Counted from the first letter of the stretch, positions 10,419 through 19,296 are shown. The stretch is DNA of 64,000 nt from Pseudarthrobacter siccitolerans (GCF_030823375.1 NZ_JAUSXB010000001.1:992001-1056000), one strand, 5' to 3'. Translations and numbers: made by a program. The notes: a model not told the origin generated them from the letters alone.

Positions 10419-11735
10419 TTAGACTCCTTCTACCCGCAGAACGGATGTAACTGAATTGATGACGTCCAGGCCCTTCACGGCCTCGACGGTGGCCGCGAGG
10501 GCAGCCTCTGACGCGCGGTGGGTGACGATCCGCAGTTCGGCCGACTCCACCTTGGACTCGGCGTCTCGGTGGATGGTCTGCCGCATGATTTCGATGGAAA
10601 CGCCGTGCTCGGCAAACAGCTGGGCGATCCTGGCGAGGACACCGGGCTGGTCCGCCACGTCGAGGCCGATGTAGTAGCTGGTGACGGCGGCGTCAATAGG
10701 CAGCGCCGGCACGTGGCCGGTGGTGGTTTCGGTGCGGCCGGGGCCACCGAGCACCAGGCGGCGGGCTGCCGAGACGAGGTCGCCCAGCACTGCGGATGCC
10801 GTGGGGGTGCCGCCGGCGCCCTGGCCGTAAAACATCAGCTCGCCGGCGTTCTCCGCCTCGATGAACACGGCGTTAAAGGCCCCCCGGACGGCAGCCAGCG
10901 GGTGCTCGCGCGGCAGGAGCGTGGGGTGTACGCGGACGGAAACACCCTCGCCGCCGTCGGCATTAGCGAGCTTTTCAGCGATCGCCAGCAGCTTGATAAC
11001 AAAACCGGCGTCCTTGGCAGCAGCGATGTCCGCGGCGCTGACGGATGTGATGCCTTCACAGTGCACGTTTTCGAGGGCAAACCGCGTGTGGAAGGACAGC
11101 GATGCGAGGATGGCTGCCTTCGCGGCGGCGTCGTGGCCTTCGATGTCGGCAGTGGGGTCTGCTTCTGCATAGCCGAGCCGCTGGGCTTCGGCCAGGGCGT
11201 CGGCAAACTGGGCCCCGGTGGAATCCATCTGGTCCAGGATGTAGTTGGTGGTGCCGTTGACGATGCCCAGCACGCGGGTGATCCGGTCGCCGGACAGGCT
11301 GTCGCGGATGGGGCGCAGGATGGGGATGGCCCCGGCCACGGCAGCTTCGTAGGACAGCTGGACGTGCGCCTTGTCAGCCTCCTCATAGAGGGTGGGACCG
11401 TCCTGGGCGAGGAGGGCCTTGTTGCCGGTGACCACGCAGGCGCCGTTGCGCAGGGCGGAAAGGATCAGCGTACGGGCAGGTTCGATGCCGCCCATCAGTT
11501 CGATCACCAAGTCCGCGTCCTTGACCAGGGTCTCGGCGTCGGTGGTGAACAGTTCCTGGGGCAGTTCCACGTCCCGGGGGGCGTTGACGTTGCGCACGGC
11601 AATACCGCTCAGCTGCAGGCGGGCACCGGTACGGGCGGCAAGGGCGTCGGCGTCCTCAATGAGAATCCGCGCAACCTGGGCCCCAACGTTGCCACAGCCC
11701 AGCAGGGCCACTTTCAGGGTTCGCATTTCAGTCAC
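10419..11735 (-). CDS. hom: Homoserine dehydrogenase (with ACT domain)
   Basis: Hom reduces aspartate semialdehyde to homoserine with NAD(P)H, the branch point from lysine toward threonine and methionine. The nucleotide-binding loop is LLGCGNVGAQVA near 11-22, catalytic-domain motifs include GIVNGTTNYILD and the Asp/Lys-containing segment around ADPTADIEGHDAAAKAAI, and an ACT regulatory domain (YYIGLDVADQPGVLARI) occupies the last 85 residues, consistent with threonine feedback. It is monofunctional, with no aspartokinase fused. The GTG at 11735 immediately follows the lysA stop; an ATG three codons further is an alternative. Confidence 0.95.
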   Translation of the reverse strand: MTEMRTLKVALLGCGNVGAQVARILIEDADALAARTGARLQLSGIAVRNVNAPRDVELPQELFTTDAETLVKDADLVIELMGGIEPARTLILSALRNGACVVTGNKALLAQDGPTLYEEADKAHVQLSYEAAVAGAIPILRPIRDSLSGDRITRVLGIVNGTTNYILDQMDSTGAQFADALAEAQRLGYAEADPTADIEGHDAAAKAAILASLSFHTRFALENVHCEGITSVSAADIAAAKDAGFVIKLLAIAEKLANADGGEGVSVRVHPTLLPREHPLAAVRGAFNAVFIEAENAGELMFYGQGAGGTPTASAVLGDLVSAARRLVLGGPGRTETTTGHVPALPIDAAVTSYYIGLDVADQPGVLARIAQLFAEHGVSIEIMRQTIHRDAESKVESAELRIVTHRASEAALAATVEAVKGLDVINSVTSVLRVEGV

Positions 11736-13226
11736 TCAGGCTCCCATGTCGCGGTTCAACAGATCTTCTTCGGTTTCCCCGCGGACAATCAGCCGGGCAG
11801 ATCCGTCGCGCACCGCGACAACGCCCGGCCGGGCCAGATAGTTGTAGTTGCTTGACAGGGCCCAGCAGTAGGCGCCGGTCCCCGGTACAGCAAGCAGATC
11901 ACCGGCTGCCACGTCCTCGGGCAGATATACATCTCTAACAACTATGTCGCCGCTCTCGCAATGTTTGCCCACCACGCGGGACAGCTGCGGCGCGGCGGAG
12001 GACGTGCGGGATGCCAGAACGGCCGAATAATCCGCGTCGTACAGCACCGGCCGGGCGTTGTCGCTCATGCCGCCGTCCACCGAAACATAGCGGCGCGGAT
12101 ACGTAACGTTGTTGCCGCCGTCACTGGCCGTTGAGGCGCCGGGAGCGTCCACGCGAACAGTCTTCAGCGTCCCTACCTCGTAGAGGGTGAAGGTGGTGCT
12201 GCCCACGATCGCGCGGCCCGGTTCAATCGATATGCGTGGGGAATCGATGCCCAGTTCCGCGCAGGTGGAACGCACGACGGCGGCCATCGCCTCCGCGATC
12301 TCGGCTGCGGGGCGGGGGGTATCCACGGGCGTGTACGCAATGCCGTAGCCGCCGCCCAGGTCCAGCTCCGGCATCACGATGGAGTACTTTTCCTGCATGG
12401 CTGCGAGGAAGCGGAGGAGCTTCTCCGCGGCCAGCGCGAAGCCGTCCGGTTCGAAGATCTGGGATCCGATGTGGCAGTGCAGACCCAGCAGTTCAATACC
12501 AGGGTTCGCGGCGGCAGCTGCAACAGCTTCCTCCGCGGCCGAGAGGCCGGCCTGCCCGGTGGTGTCCTCCGCCATGGAGAGGCCGAACTTCTGGTCCTCG
12601 TGGGCGGTGGCGATGAACTCGTGGGTGTGGGCGTGCACACCGGGCGTCAGCCGCAGCATGACCTTTGCCTGGTCACCACGGGTCTGGGCGATGGCCCCGA
12701 CGCGTTCCAGCTCGGCGAGGCTGTCCACCACAATGCGGCCCAGGTTCATGTCCAGAGCCCGGTTGATCTCGGCGTCGGACTTGTTGTTGCCGTGCAGAGC
12801 AACGCGCTCCCCCGGGATTCCGGCACGCGCGGCGACGGCCAGTTCGCCGCCGGAGGCGGTGTCCAGGCGCAGCCCTTCCTCCTCCACCCACTTCACCACT
12901 GCAGTGCAGAGGAACGACTTCCCGGCGTAGTAGACATCCACGCCGCCACAGATATCGGCAAAGGCGGCGTCGAAGGAGTCCTTGAACGCGCGTGCCCTGG
13001 CACGGAAATCTGCCTCGTCCATCACGAACAGCGGCGTGCCGAACTGTTCCTTCAGGGCAGCAACGGACAGGCCGCCGACGGCCAGGCCGCCGTCGTCGTT
13101 CCGGTCAACGCTCTTGGCCCACATCGGTGCCTGCAGGGCATTGAGGTCCCCCGGTACTGCGAGCCATCCGGGGGCCAGCGGCGACGCGTTGTTGGTGTCC
13201 TGGCTGGTGGATTCCTGTGCAGTCAC
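11736..13226 (-). CDS. lysA: Diaminopimelate decarboxylase
   Basis: LysA decarboxylates meso-diaminopimelate to lysine. It is an alanine-racemase-fold PLP enzyme: the PLP lysine is K103 in YYAGKSFL, the phosphate loop is LDLGGGYGIAY, the EPGRAIVG motif follows, and the C-terminal domain carries the substrate-binding HCESGDIV. At 496 residues it has a somewhat long N-terminus (about 45 residues before the barrel). It sits between argS and hom, a common actinobacterial order. Start GTG at 13226, four bases from the argS stop. Confidence 0.95.
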   Translation of the reverse strand: MTAQESTSQDTNNASPLAPGWLAVPGDLNALQAPMWAKSVDRNDDGGLAVGGLSVAALKEQFGTPLFVMDEADFRARARAFKDSFDAAFADICGGVDVYYAGKSFLCTAVVKWVEEEGLRLDTASGGELAVAARAGIPGERVALHGNNKSDAEINRALDMNLGRIVVDSLAELERVGAIAQTRGDQAKVMLRLTPGVHAHTHEFIATAHEDQKFGLSMAEDTTGQAGLSAAEEAVAAAAANPGIELLGLHCHIGSQIFEPDGFALAAEKLLRFLAAMQEKYSIVMPELDLGGGYGIAYTPVDTPRPAAEIAEAMAAVVRSTCAELGIDSPRISIEPGRAIVGSTTFTLYEVGTLKTVRVDAPGASTASDGGNNVTYPRRYVSVDGGMSDNARPVLYDADYSAVLASRTSSAAPQLSRVVGKHCESGDIVVRDVYLPEDVAAGDLLAVPGTGAYCWALSSNYNYLARPGVVAVRDGSARLIVRGETEEDLLNRDMGA

Positions 13227-13230
13227 GGGG

Positions 13231-14895
13231 CTACATCCGTTCCGGCGCGGACACGCCGAGCAGGTCCAGGCCGTTGGCCAGCACCTGGCTGGTGGCGTCG
13301 TTGAGCCAGAGCCGGGTACGGTTCACATCGGTTACCGCTTCATCGCCCATGGGGGCAATGCGGCAGGCGTCGTACCAGCGGTGGTAGGCGCCGGCGATGA
13401 TTTCGAGGTGGCGGGCCACCCGGTGCGGTTCGCGCAGCTCGGCAGCCTTGGCCACAACGGAGGGGTAGCTGCCCAGGTAGGAGAGCAGCTCGTTTTCCGT
13501 GGCGTGATCCAGGAGCGAGGCGTCGAAGCTGTCTTTGCCGTCCACCCGGCGTTCCACCCCGGCCGCGACCGCGTTGCGGGCTGCACCACGGGTGCGGGCA
13601 TGGGCGTACTGCACGTAAAACACCGGGTTCTCGTTGCTGTGTTTCTTCAGCAGCTCCGGGTCCAGCGTCAGCGGGGAATCCGCCGGGAAACGCGCCAGGG
13701 AGTAGCGGACAGCGTCCTTGCCGAGCCAGTCGATCAGGTCCTTGAGCTCGATGATGTTGCCGGCGCGCTTGGACAGCTTGGCGCCGTTCACCGAAACCAG
13801 CTGGCCGATGAGCACCTCGATATTCACCTCGGGATCGTCCCCGGCGCAGGCAGCAATGGCCTTGAGCCGGTTGATGTAGCCGTGGTGGTCGGCGCCAAGC
13901 AGGTAGATCTTCTCCGTGAAGCCGCGGTCCTTCTTGGAGAGGTAGTAGGCGGCGTCCGCGGCGAAGTAGGTGGGTTCACCGTTGGCCCGGATCATCACAC
14001 GGTCCTTGTCGTCGCCAAAGTCGGTGGTCCGCAGCCAAACCGCACCGCCGTCGTCGAACACGTGGCCCTGCTCACGAAGGCGCGCAACGGCACTTTCGAT
14101 GGCGCCGGCGTCGTGCAGTTCCTGCTCGGAGAAGAACACGTCAAACTCGACGCCGAAGTCCGCGAGGGTGGCCTTGATGTCCTTCATCTGGGCCTCATAG
14201 GCGGCCGCGCGGATCACCGGCAGTGCGGCAACTTCGGTCAGTTCGCGGATGTCCGGGTGGGCCGTGAGCACCTCGTGGCCAAGGTCCGCGATGTACTGTC
14301 CGGGGTAGCCGCCGTCGGGCACGGGCAGTCCGTGGAGGCGGGAGTACACAGAGTTGGCGAAGGTGTTCATCTGGGAACCGGCGTCGTTGATGTAGTACTC
14401 GGCCGTGACGTCGGCTCCGGAAGCACGGAGCACGCGGGCAATGGCGTCGCCCAGTGCGGCCCAGCGGGTGTGCCCGATGTGCAGGGGGCCGGTGGGGTTG
14501 GCAGACACAAACTCCATGTTCACGGTGTGACCTGCGAGCGCGGTGTTGGTTCCGTACTGTTTCCCGGCCTCGACAATCACCTTGGCAAGGGCGCCGGCCG
14601 TGGCAGCGTCCACGGTGATGTTCAGGAAGCCGGGACCGGCGATATCCACCGCGGAGACGCCGTCGATGGTTTTCAGGTGTGCGCTCAGGACGGTGGCGAA
14701 CTCGCGCGGGTTGGTGCCTGCCTGCTTCGCAAGCTGCAGGGCAATGTTGGTGGCCCAGTCTCCATGGTCGCGGTTCTTGGGCCGCTCCACGCGTACCTCG
14801 TCAGGCACTGCTGATGCTGAAAGGGCGATCTCGCCGGCGGCGACGGCGTCTTTCAGGCAGGCGGATATGGCGAGGGAGAGTTCTTCGGGAGTCAC
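13231..14895 (-). CDS. argS: Arginyl-tRNA synthetase
   Basis: This class I synthetase charges tRNA-Arg; one such tRNA (CCG) lies 3 kb away. The HIGH signature is at 139-142 in PTGPLHIGHTR, and the anticodon-binding DALR domain ends with NRTRLWLNDATSQVLANGLDLLGV. The KMSKS position reads as KLSKRAGN. At 554 residues it has normal length. The GTG start at 14895 lies six bases after a TAGGCT -10 element, suggesting a leaderless transcript. It heads the arginine-lysine-threonine block. Confidence 0.96.
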   Translation of the reverse strand: MTPEELSLAISACLKDAVAAGEIALSASAVPDEVRVERPKNRDHGDWATNIALQLAKQAGTNPREFATVLSAHLKTIDGVSAVDIAGPGFLNITVDAATAGALAKVIVEAGKQYGTNTALAGHTVNMEFVSANPTGPLHIGHTRWAALGDAIARVLRASGADVTAEYYINDAGSQMNTFANSVYSRLHGLPVPDGGYPGQYIADLGHEVLTAHPDIRELTEVAALPVIRAAAYEAQMKDIKATLADFGVEFDVFFSEQELHDAGAIESAVARLREQGHVFDDGGAVWLRTTDFGDDKDRVMIRANGEPTYFAADAAYYLSKKDRGFTEKIYLLGADHHGYINRLKAIAACAGDDPEVNIEVLIGQLVSVNGAKLSKRAGNIIELKDLIDWLGKDAVRYSLARFPADSPLTLDPELLKKHSNENPVFYVQYAHARTRGAARNAVAAGVERRVDGKDSFDASLLDHATENELLSYLGSYPSVVAKAAELREPHRVARHLEIIAGAYHRWYDACRIAPMGDEAVTDVNRTRLWLNDATSQVLANGLDLLGVSAPERM

Positions 14896-14930
14896 CCCTC
14901 TAGCCTACCGGGGGCCGGTGAAAGCAAAAG
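14895..14930 (-). promoter_or_regulatory. Probable leaderless promoter of argS
   Basis: Reading the minus strand, a TAGGCT -10 hexamer at 14907-14902 is followed by six bases and then the GTG start, so the expected transcription start coincides with the start codon. A TTTTGC at 14929-14924, 16 bases upstream of the -10, is a weak -35 candidate. The GAGGGG before the GTG is too close to act as a normal ribosome site. Confidence 0.5.
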
Positions 14931-15059
14931 AATTGGGCCGTTGTCCCCTGCGCCACAGGCAATCCACAGGAAATATCCAAGCCAGTTGCAAGGCTGAACC
15001 AATACGCTGGATTCATCGTTGACACCAGCGTAGGTACTGCCACCAGACACTTAACCGAA

Positions 15060-15548
15060 ATGAGAGCCTTGATGAGACAGTCAGTCCGCAAGAGTGTTTT
15101 CGCCGGAATCGCCGGCCTGTCCCTCGCTGGAACCGTGGCCGGCTGCGCGCCTTCCGCCGCCGACAGCGCCCCGGGTGCCCCGGCGAAAAGCGCAGCGGAA
15201 ACTGCTGCCGCCAACCCGACAGCAGCCACGTCGTCGCTGGCCGGCAGCGGTTCCACCTACAAGGACGGGACGTACAGTGCGGACGGAAGCTACGTTTCCC
15301 CCAACGGATCGGAGACGGTCGGGGTGGAACTTACGCTGGCCGGAGGCACGGTCACGGGCGTCAACATCACCCAGCATCCCTCCAGCCCGAACACCCGCAA
15401 GTTCCAGGGGGAATTCGCCGGCGGCATAGCGGCGCAGATCGTGGGCAAGAGCATCGACGAACTCAACGTCTCCAAAGTTGCCGGCTCCTCCCTGACCAGC
15501 GGCGGGTTCAACCAGGCCGTGGAAAAGATCAAGCAGGAGGCGCAGTAG
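15060..15548 (+). CDS. FMN-binding domain lipoprotein
   Basis: This is probably an exported lipoprotein carrying a covalently bound flavin. Residues 1-29 are a signal peptide with a lipobox AGTVAGC; a Ser/Ala/Thr linker follows to about 60, and the rest is an FMN-binding (FMN_bind) domain. Near the C-terminus the motif SSLTSGGFNQAV resembles the Ser/Thr site to which ApbE attaches FMN. It is first in a three-gene operon, three bases upstream of apbE, whose product is the flavin-attaching enzyme. A second ATG four codons in (15072) has a better ribosome site. No twin-arginine motif is present. Confidence 0.88.
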   Translation: MRALMRQSVRKSVFAGIAGLSLAGTVAGCAPSAADSAPGAPAKSAAETAAANPTAATSSLAGSGSTYKDGTYSADGSYVSPNGSETVGVELTLAGGTVTGVNITQHPSSPNTRKFQGEFAGGIAAQIVGKSIDELNVSKVAGSSLTSGGFNQAVEKIKQEAQ

Positions 15549-15551
15549 AAG

Positions 15552-16424
15552 GTGCCGGACGGGGACTGGGAGGACTTTGCGTTCGAGGGGATCGGAACGC
15601 AGTGGGAGATCTCCACGCCGGTTCCGCTGAGCGCGCCGGTCAGGACGCGCCTGCTGGAACGGGTGGAGCGTTTCGACGCCGAGTGGTCCCGTTTCCGCTC
15701 GGATTCCCGCGTCAGCGCTCTCGCCCGCAGGCCGGGACGTTATGAGTTTGCCGATGAGGCGCAGCAGCTTGGCGCTCTGTACCGAACGCTGTACGGCATG
15801 ACTGACGGCGCCATGACGCCACTGATCGGGGCTTCCCTGGAACGGCTGGGGTACGACCCCGGCTACTCCCTTAAGCCCTCCGGTTCCCCGCTGGCGGCGC
15901 CGGCCTGGGACGAGGTCCTGGACTGGTCCGGCACCACCATCACCACCACGGCTCCGGTGGTGCTCGATATAGGGGCGGCGGGCAAGGGCCTGCTGGTTGA
16001 CCTGCTCGCGGAGGAGCTGGGTGCCGGGGGCCTGGAAGCGTTTGTCATCGATGCCAGTGGCGACCTGCTGGTCCGCGGTCCGCTGCCCACCGAAGTGGCC
16101 TTGGAACATCCCTACAATCCCACCCAGGCCATTGGGATTGTTCCCCTGGACGGCCAGTCGCTGTGCGCCTCTGCTTCCAACCGCCGCGCCTGGGGTGACG
16201 GACTGCACCACGTGCTGGACGGAACTACCGGGCAACCGGTGGGGACCGCCGTCGCCACCTGGGCCCTGGCGGATACTGCGATGCTGGCCGACGCACTGGC
16301 CACCGCCCTTTTCTTTGTCCCCGGTGACCAGCTCCAGGAAGAATTCGACTTCTCCTGGCTGACCGTGTTTTCCGATGGCAGCGCGGCCCATTCTGCCGCC
16401 TTTGAAGGAACACTGTTCACATGA
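15552..16424 (+). CDS. apbE: FAD:protein FMN transferase (ApbE family)
   Basis: ApbE uses FAD to attach FMN through a phosphoester to Ser/Thr of partner proteins. Recognisable motifs are the N-terminal GTQWEI, FRSDSRVSAL, the conserved DIGAAGKG at 139-146, DASGDLLVRG, and the Mg-binding Asp segment WALADTAMLADALATALF near the C-terminus. The start is GTG at 15552, three bases after the lipoprotein gene. Unusually for an ApbE whose likely substrate is exported, no signal peptide or lipobox can be seen, so it may act in the cytoplasm. Its stop overlaps the next start by four bases (ATGA). Confidence 0.93.
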   Translation: MPDGDWEDFAFEGIGTQWEISTPVPLSAPVRTRLLERVERFDAEWSRFRSDSRVSALARRPGRYEFADEAQQLGALYRTLYGMTDGAMTPLIGASLERLGYDPGYSLKPSGSPLAAPAWDEVLDWSGTTITTTAPVVLDIGAAGKGLLVDLLAEELGAGGLEAFVIDASGDLLVRGPLPTEVALEHPYNPTQAIGIVPLDGQSLCASASNRRAWGDGLHHVLDGTTGQPVGTAVATWALADTAMLADALATALFFVPGDQLQEEFDFSWLTVFSDGSAAHSAAFEGTLFT

Positions 16425-17965
16425 GCCCTGTCGAAACGCCAAAAGCCGGCTCCGTCCCCTCCGTGGCCGGCCGGCTGGACACTCTCCTTGGCCGGTTCAC
16501 CATGTACCGGCTGATCCTCCTGGTCCTGGCGGCCCTTGCCGCCTACAGCCTGCTGCTCGACGCCCTTGGCTGGCTGACTTTCGGCATTCCCGAAATGCTC
16601 GGGCACCTGGCCCTGTGCCTTGGGCTGACGTACGCCTCGAACAGGGCACTGGCAGCGCTGTTCCACGTGCGGCCCCACTCGGAGTCCTCGCTGATCACCG
16701 GCCTGCTGCTGTATTTCCTGTTCTGGCCTTCCTTCGTGCCCATGGATGTGGCGGGCGTGGCGCTGGCCTGCGTGCTGGCGTCGGCGTCGAAGTACGCACT
16801 GGCGTGGCGGGGCCGCCATATCTTCAATCCCGCTGCTGCCGGCGCCTTCGCGGCCGGGCTCACGGGTCTCAACATTGCCACCTGGTGGGCGGCCACGCCT
16901 GCCATGCTGTGGCTGCTGGTTCCGGGTGTCCTCCTGGTCCTGTACCGCACCCGGAAGTTGCTGATGGCTGCGGTTTTCCTGGTGGTGGCGTGCGCGATCA
17001 TCAGCGCGGAGCTGCTCGAGGCCGGCATGTCCGCGGGAACGGCGTTGTGGCAGGCTCTTGCCCAGCGGCCGCTGCTGTTTTTTGTGGGGTTTATGCTCAC
17101 CGAGCCGCTGACGCTGCCGCCGCGCAGGTGGCAGCAACTGGGGTTGGCGGCTGTGGTGGGTGTGGTCTTTGCTGTCCCCTACAACTTCGGTTTCCTGGCG
17201 AATTCACCCGAGGCTGCGCTGCTGCTCGGCAATCTGCTCGCCTTTATGGCGGGCCAGAGGGGCAGCGTGCGGTTGAGGTTCACCGGGACGCGGCCGCTGA
17301 CACCCAGCACCACCGAGTTCTCCTTCGAGCCCTCCCGCCCTGTCCGTTTCCTGCCGGGGCAGTACATGGAGCTGGACCTTCCGCATGACAAGGCGGATGG
17401 CAAAGGACGACGGCGGGTGTTCAGTCTGACGGGCTCGCCTGGTGAAAGCCAGGTGAAGTTCGGTGTGCGGACCGCCGGGCCCGTTTCCGCCGCCAAAAGC
17501 GTCCTCCTCTCGTTGAAGCCCGGCGACGAGGTAACGGCCACCTCGGTGGGCGGTGACTTTGTCCTCCCCCGCGGCTCCCGCAAGCCAGTCCTGCTGATCG
17601 CCGCCGGGATCGGCATCACGCCTTTCCTCTCGCACATCTCCTCCGGAAGCCTCCGGGATCGCGACACTGTCCTCCTCCTGCTCGCCAGGAGTGCCGATGA
17701 GGTTGCCTACGCTGAGGAACTGAAGTCCGCCGGCATCCGTGTGGCGGCCCTGATCGCGGACGGATCGGAGCCGCCGCCGCACATCACGGCGTTCCCGGCG
17801 TACGGGTCCCGGCTGGACGGGGACGCCCTTAAGGCAGTGGTCCCCGACGTCGCTGACCGCGAGGTTTATGTTTCGGGTTCACCGGCCAGTGTCGCTTCTT
17901 TGCGGCGCGCGGCGAAGCAGGCCGGGGCACGGCACGTGCATGTCGATTCGTTCTCCGGCTACTGA
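16421..17965 (+). CDS. Membrane NqrB/RnfD-like domain fused to NAD(P)H:flavin (FNR-type) oxidoreductase
   Basis: The protein has a membrane half and a cytoplasmic reductase half. Residues 28-280 hold about eight hydrophobic segments with two motifs typical of the NqrB/RnfD family, HIFNPAAAG at 133-141 and MLTEPLTLPP at 225-234. Residues 282-514 form a ferredoxin-reductase fold: GQYMEL and RRVFSLTGSP (331-340) for FAD, AAGIGITPF (394-402) for NAD(P), and a C-terminal HVDSFSGY. There is no iron-sulfur domain. I infer that it takes electrons from NAD(P)H via FAD across the membrane to the flavinylated lipoprotein encoded two genes upstream. The electron acceptor is unknown. Confidence 0.88.
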   Translation: MSPVETPKAGSVPSVAGRLDTLLGRFTMYRLILLVLAALAAYSLLLDALGWLTFGIPEMLGHLALCLGLTYASNRALAALFHVRPHSESSLITGLLLYFLFWPSFVPMDVAGVALACVLASASKYALAWRGRHIFNPAAAGAFAAGLTGLNIATWWAATPAMLWLLVPGVLLVLYRTRKLLMAAVFLVVACAIISAELLEAGMSAGTALWQALAQRPLLFFVGFMLTEPLTLPPRRWQQLGLAAVVGVVFAVPYNFGFLANSPEAALLLGNLLAFMAGQRGSVRLRFTGTRPLTPSTTEFSFEPSRPVRFLPGQYMELDLPHDKADGKGRRRVFSLTGSPGESQVKFGVRTAGPVSAAKSVLLSLKPGDEVTATSVGGDFVLPRGSRKPVLLIAAGIGITPFLSHISSGSLRDRDTVLLLLARSADEVAYAEELKSAGIRVAALIADGSEPPPHITAFPAYGSRLDGDALKAVVPDVADREVYVSGSPASVASLRRAAKQAGARHVHVDSFSGY

Positions 17966-18002
17966 AGTTGGGGCCTCGCCAGCCCCGGTCGGCCTTGGCG
18001 GA

Positions 18003-18027
18003 CTCGCCGTGGAGCGGCGATTTTCCC
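18003..18027 (+). terminator. Possible intrinsic terminator after the flavin operon
   Basis: A six-base stem TCGCCG/CGGCGA (18004-18009 with 18015-18020) is followed by TTTTCCCTT. The stem is short, so the call is tentative. Confidence 0.4.
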
Positions 18028-18090
18028 TTGCGGGCCACCTTACTGCTAAGCTCTAGGACGTCCCGCCAGCAACGGCAGGAACCCCGGATT

Positions 18091-18163
18091 GCCCTCGTAG
18101 CTCAGGGGATAGAGCGTCTGCCTCCGGAGCAGAAGGTCGTAGGTTCGAATCCTATCGAGGGCA
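18091..18163 (+). tRNA. tRNA-Arg (anticodon CCG)
   Basis: The 73-base sequence folds as a cloverleaf: acceptor GCCCTCG pairs with CGAGGGC before discriminator A, the D arm contains AGCTCAGGGGATAGAGC, the anticodon stem TCTGC/GCAGA encloses the loop CTCCGGA with anticodon CCG, and the T arm is TAGGTTCGAATCCTA. It reads the Arg codon CGG. CCA is not encoded. A strong terminator follows at once; no integrase or duplicated 3' end suggests use as an attachment site. Confidence 0.97.
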
Positions 18164-18170
18164 CAGAGAA

Positions 18171-18208
18171 AAACCCGCCGTTTCATTTCCTTGAAACGGC
18201 GGGTTTTT
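18171..18208. terminator. Strong intrinsic terminator, probably bidirectional
   Basis: Perfect 15-base arms (18171-18185 with 18192-18206) form a GC-rich stem flanked by A on the left and five T on the right. It ends the tRNA transcript on the plus strand, and the A-run makes it serve the convergent cation transporter gene on the minus strand. Confidence 0.92.
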
Positions 18209-18233
18209 GCGTCTCCTGTCGCGTTTTCCGGTT

Positions 18234-19184
18234 TCAGAACTCCAGGCGGGCCTCATCCGGGGTGGCCAGGGTAAGCACGGCTTCCTCCACTGTTTCGTGG
18301 TCCTCCAGCTCGCGCTCTATCCGGCGCAAAGACACAGCCACTTCATGTTCAGGGTGGTCCCCCTGCAGGTCCACCGCCGCCACGACGTACAGCTTCCGGG
18401 GTCCGACATACTCCAGGTGCAGGTAGGTTAACCGGGCGATGTCCTGGTGCTCCAGCAGCCGCAGGGCCATGGACCGTTCGATGTCCGGCGTCACCCCCTG
18501 GCCCACCAGGAAGCGCCGGTTCCGGTCGATGAGAACCACAGCGACGACGGCGAGCAGCACGCCGACCACGATGGATCCCACGGCATCCGGCAGCGCCGAA
18601 CCCGTGATCTGGTGCAGCAGCACTCCTGCAAAGGCCACCACCAGGCCAATCAGCGCAGCGGCGTCCTCCGCAAAAACGGCCCGCAGCGTGGGGTCCGAGC
18701 TGATGAGCACCTGTTCCAGGGTGCGCCGTTCGAGCTCCCGTGCCGCCTTGCGGGTCTGCCGGAACGCCTGGATGAAGGAAATTCCTTCCAAAACGAAAGC
18801 CAGGGCCAGCACCACGTACGCCACCGCGAAGTCCGAGGCGGGCTCCGGCTCGATGATTTCCTGGATGCCGTGCATGATGGACACCACCGCGCCTGCGGTG
18901 AAGAGCCCGAACGCCGCGAACATCGACCAGACGTAGGCTTCCCGGCCGTAGCCCATGGGATGGCTCTCGTCCCGCGGCCGGGCCGACCGCCGCTCGGCGA
19001 GGAACAGGAACACCTGGTTTCCGGCATCCGCCCAGGAGTGCGCGGCCTCAGCGGTCATCGATGCCGATCCGGTGACCACGGCGGCCACCGACTTCGCTGC
19101 CGCTATGAGGGCATTCGCCGCGAAGGCGATGATCACCGTCAAGAGAGTGCCGTTGGATTTTGTCCGCTTCCTGGTGCGCGCCAT
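18234..19184 (-). CDS. Cation diffusion facilitator family transporter
   Basis: This inner-membrane protein should export divalent metal ions in exchange for protons. In the 316-residue reading from ATG at 19184 the family's metal site HSWADAGNQ (HxxxD) lies in the second membrane helix, a matching EDAAALIGL lies in helix 5, and about six hydrophobic segments precede a cytoplasmic ferredoxin-like C-terminal domain (LTYLHLEYVGPRKLYVVAAVDL). The open frame extends 29 codons upstream, but that part is not family-like and overlaps the promoter region. The metal (Zn, Co, Fe or Mn) cannot be told. Its start diverges from the M4 protease gene. Confidence 0.9.
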   Translation of the reverse strand: MARTRKRTKSNGTLLTVIIAFAANALIAAAKSVAAVVTGSASMTAEAAHSWADAGNQVFLFLAERRSARPRDESHPMGYGREAYVWSMFAAFGLFTAGAVVSIMHGIQEIIEPEPASDFAVAYVVLALAFVLEGISFIQAFRQTRKAARELERRTLEQVLISSDPTLRAVFAEDAAALIGLVVAFAGVLLHQITGSALPDAVGSIVVGVLLAVVAVVLIDRNRRFLVGQGVTPDIERSMALRLLEHQDIARLTYLHLEYVGPRKLYVVAAVDLQGDHPEHEVAVSLRRIERELEDHETVEEAVLTLATPDEARLEF

Positions 19185-19296
19185 GGGCCTACCGTACCCA
19201 CCCGGGCCGCATCCGACGCGCCAAGGGCAGTATCCGTGCCTGATGTCGGTGCCCCCTCGTAGGCTGTTCACACCAGCAGAAGCAAAGGGGTCTCAC

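Noticed and set aside
18091..18163. tRNA-Arg as an integration site
   Set aside because: No integrase, no direct repeat of the tRNA 3' end and no change in gene style on either side.
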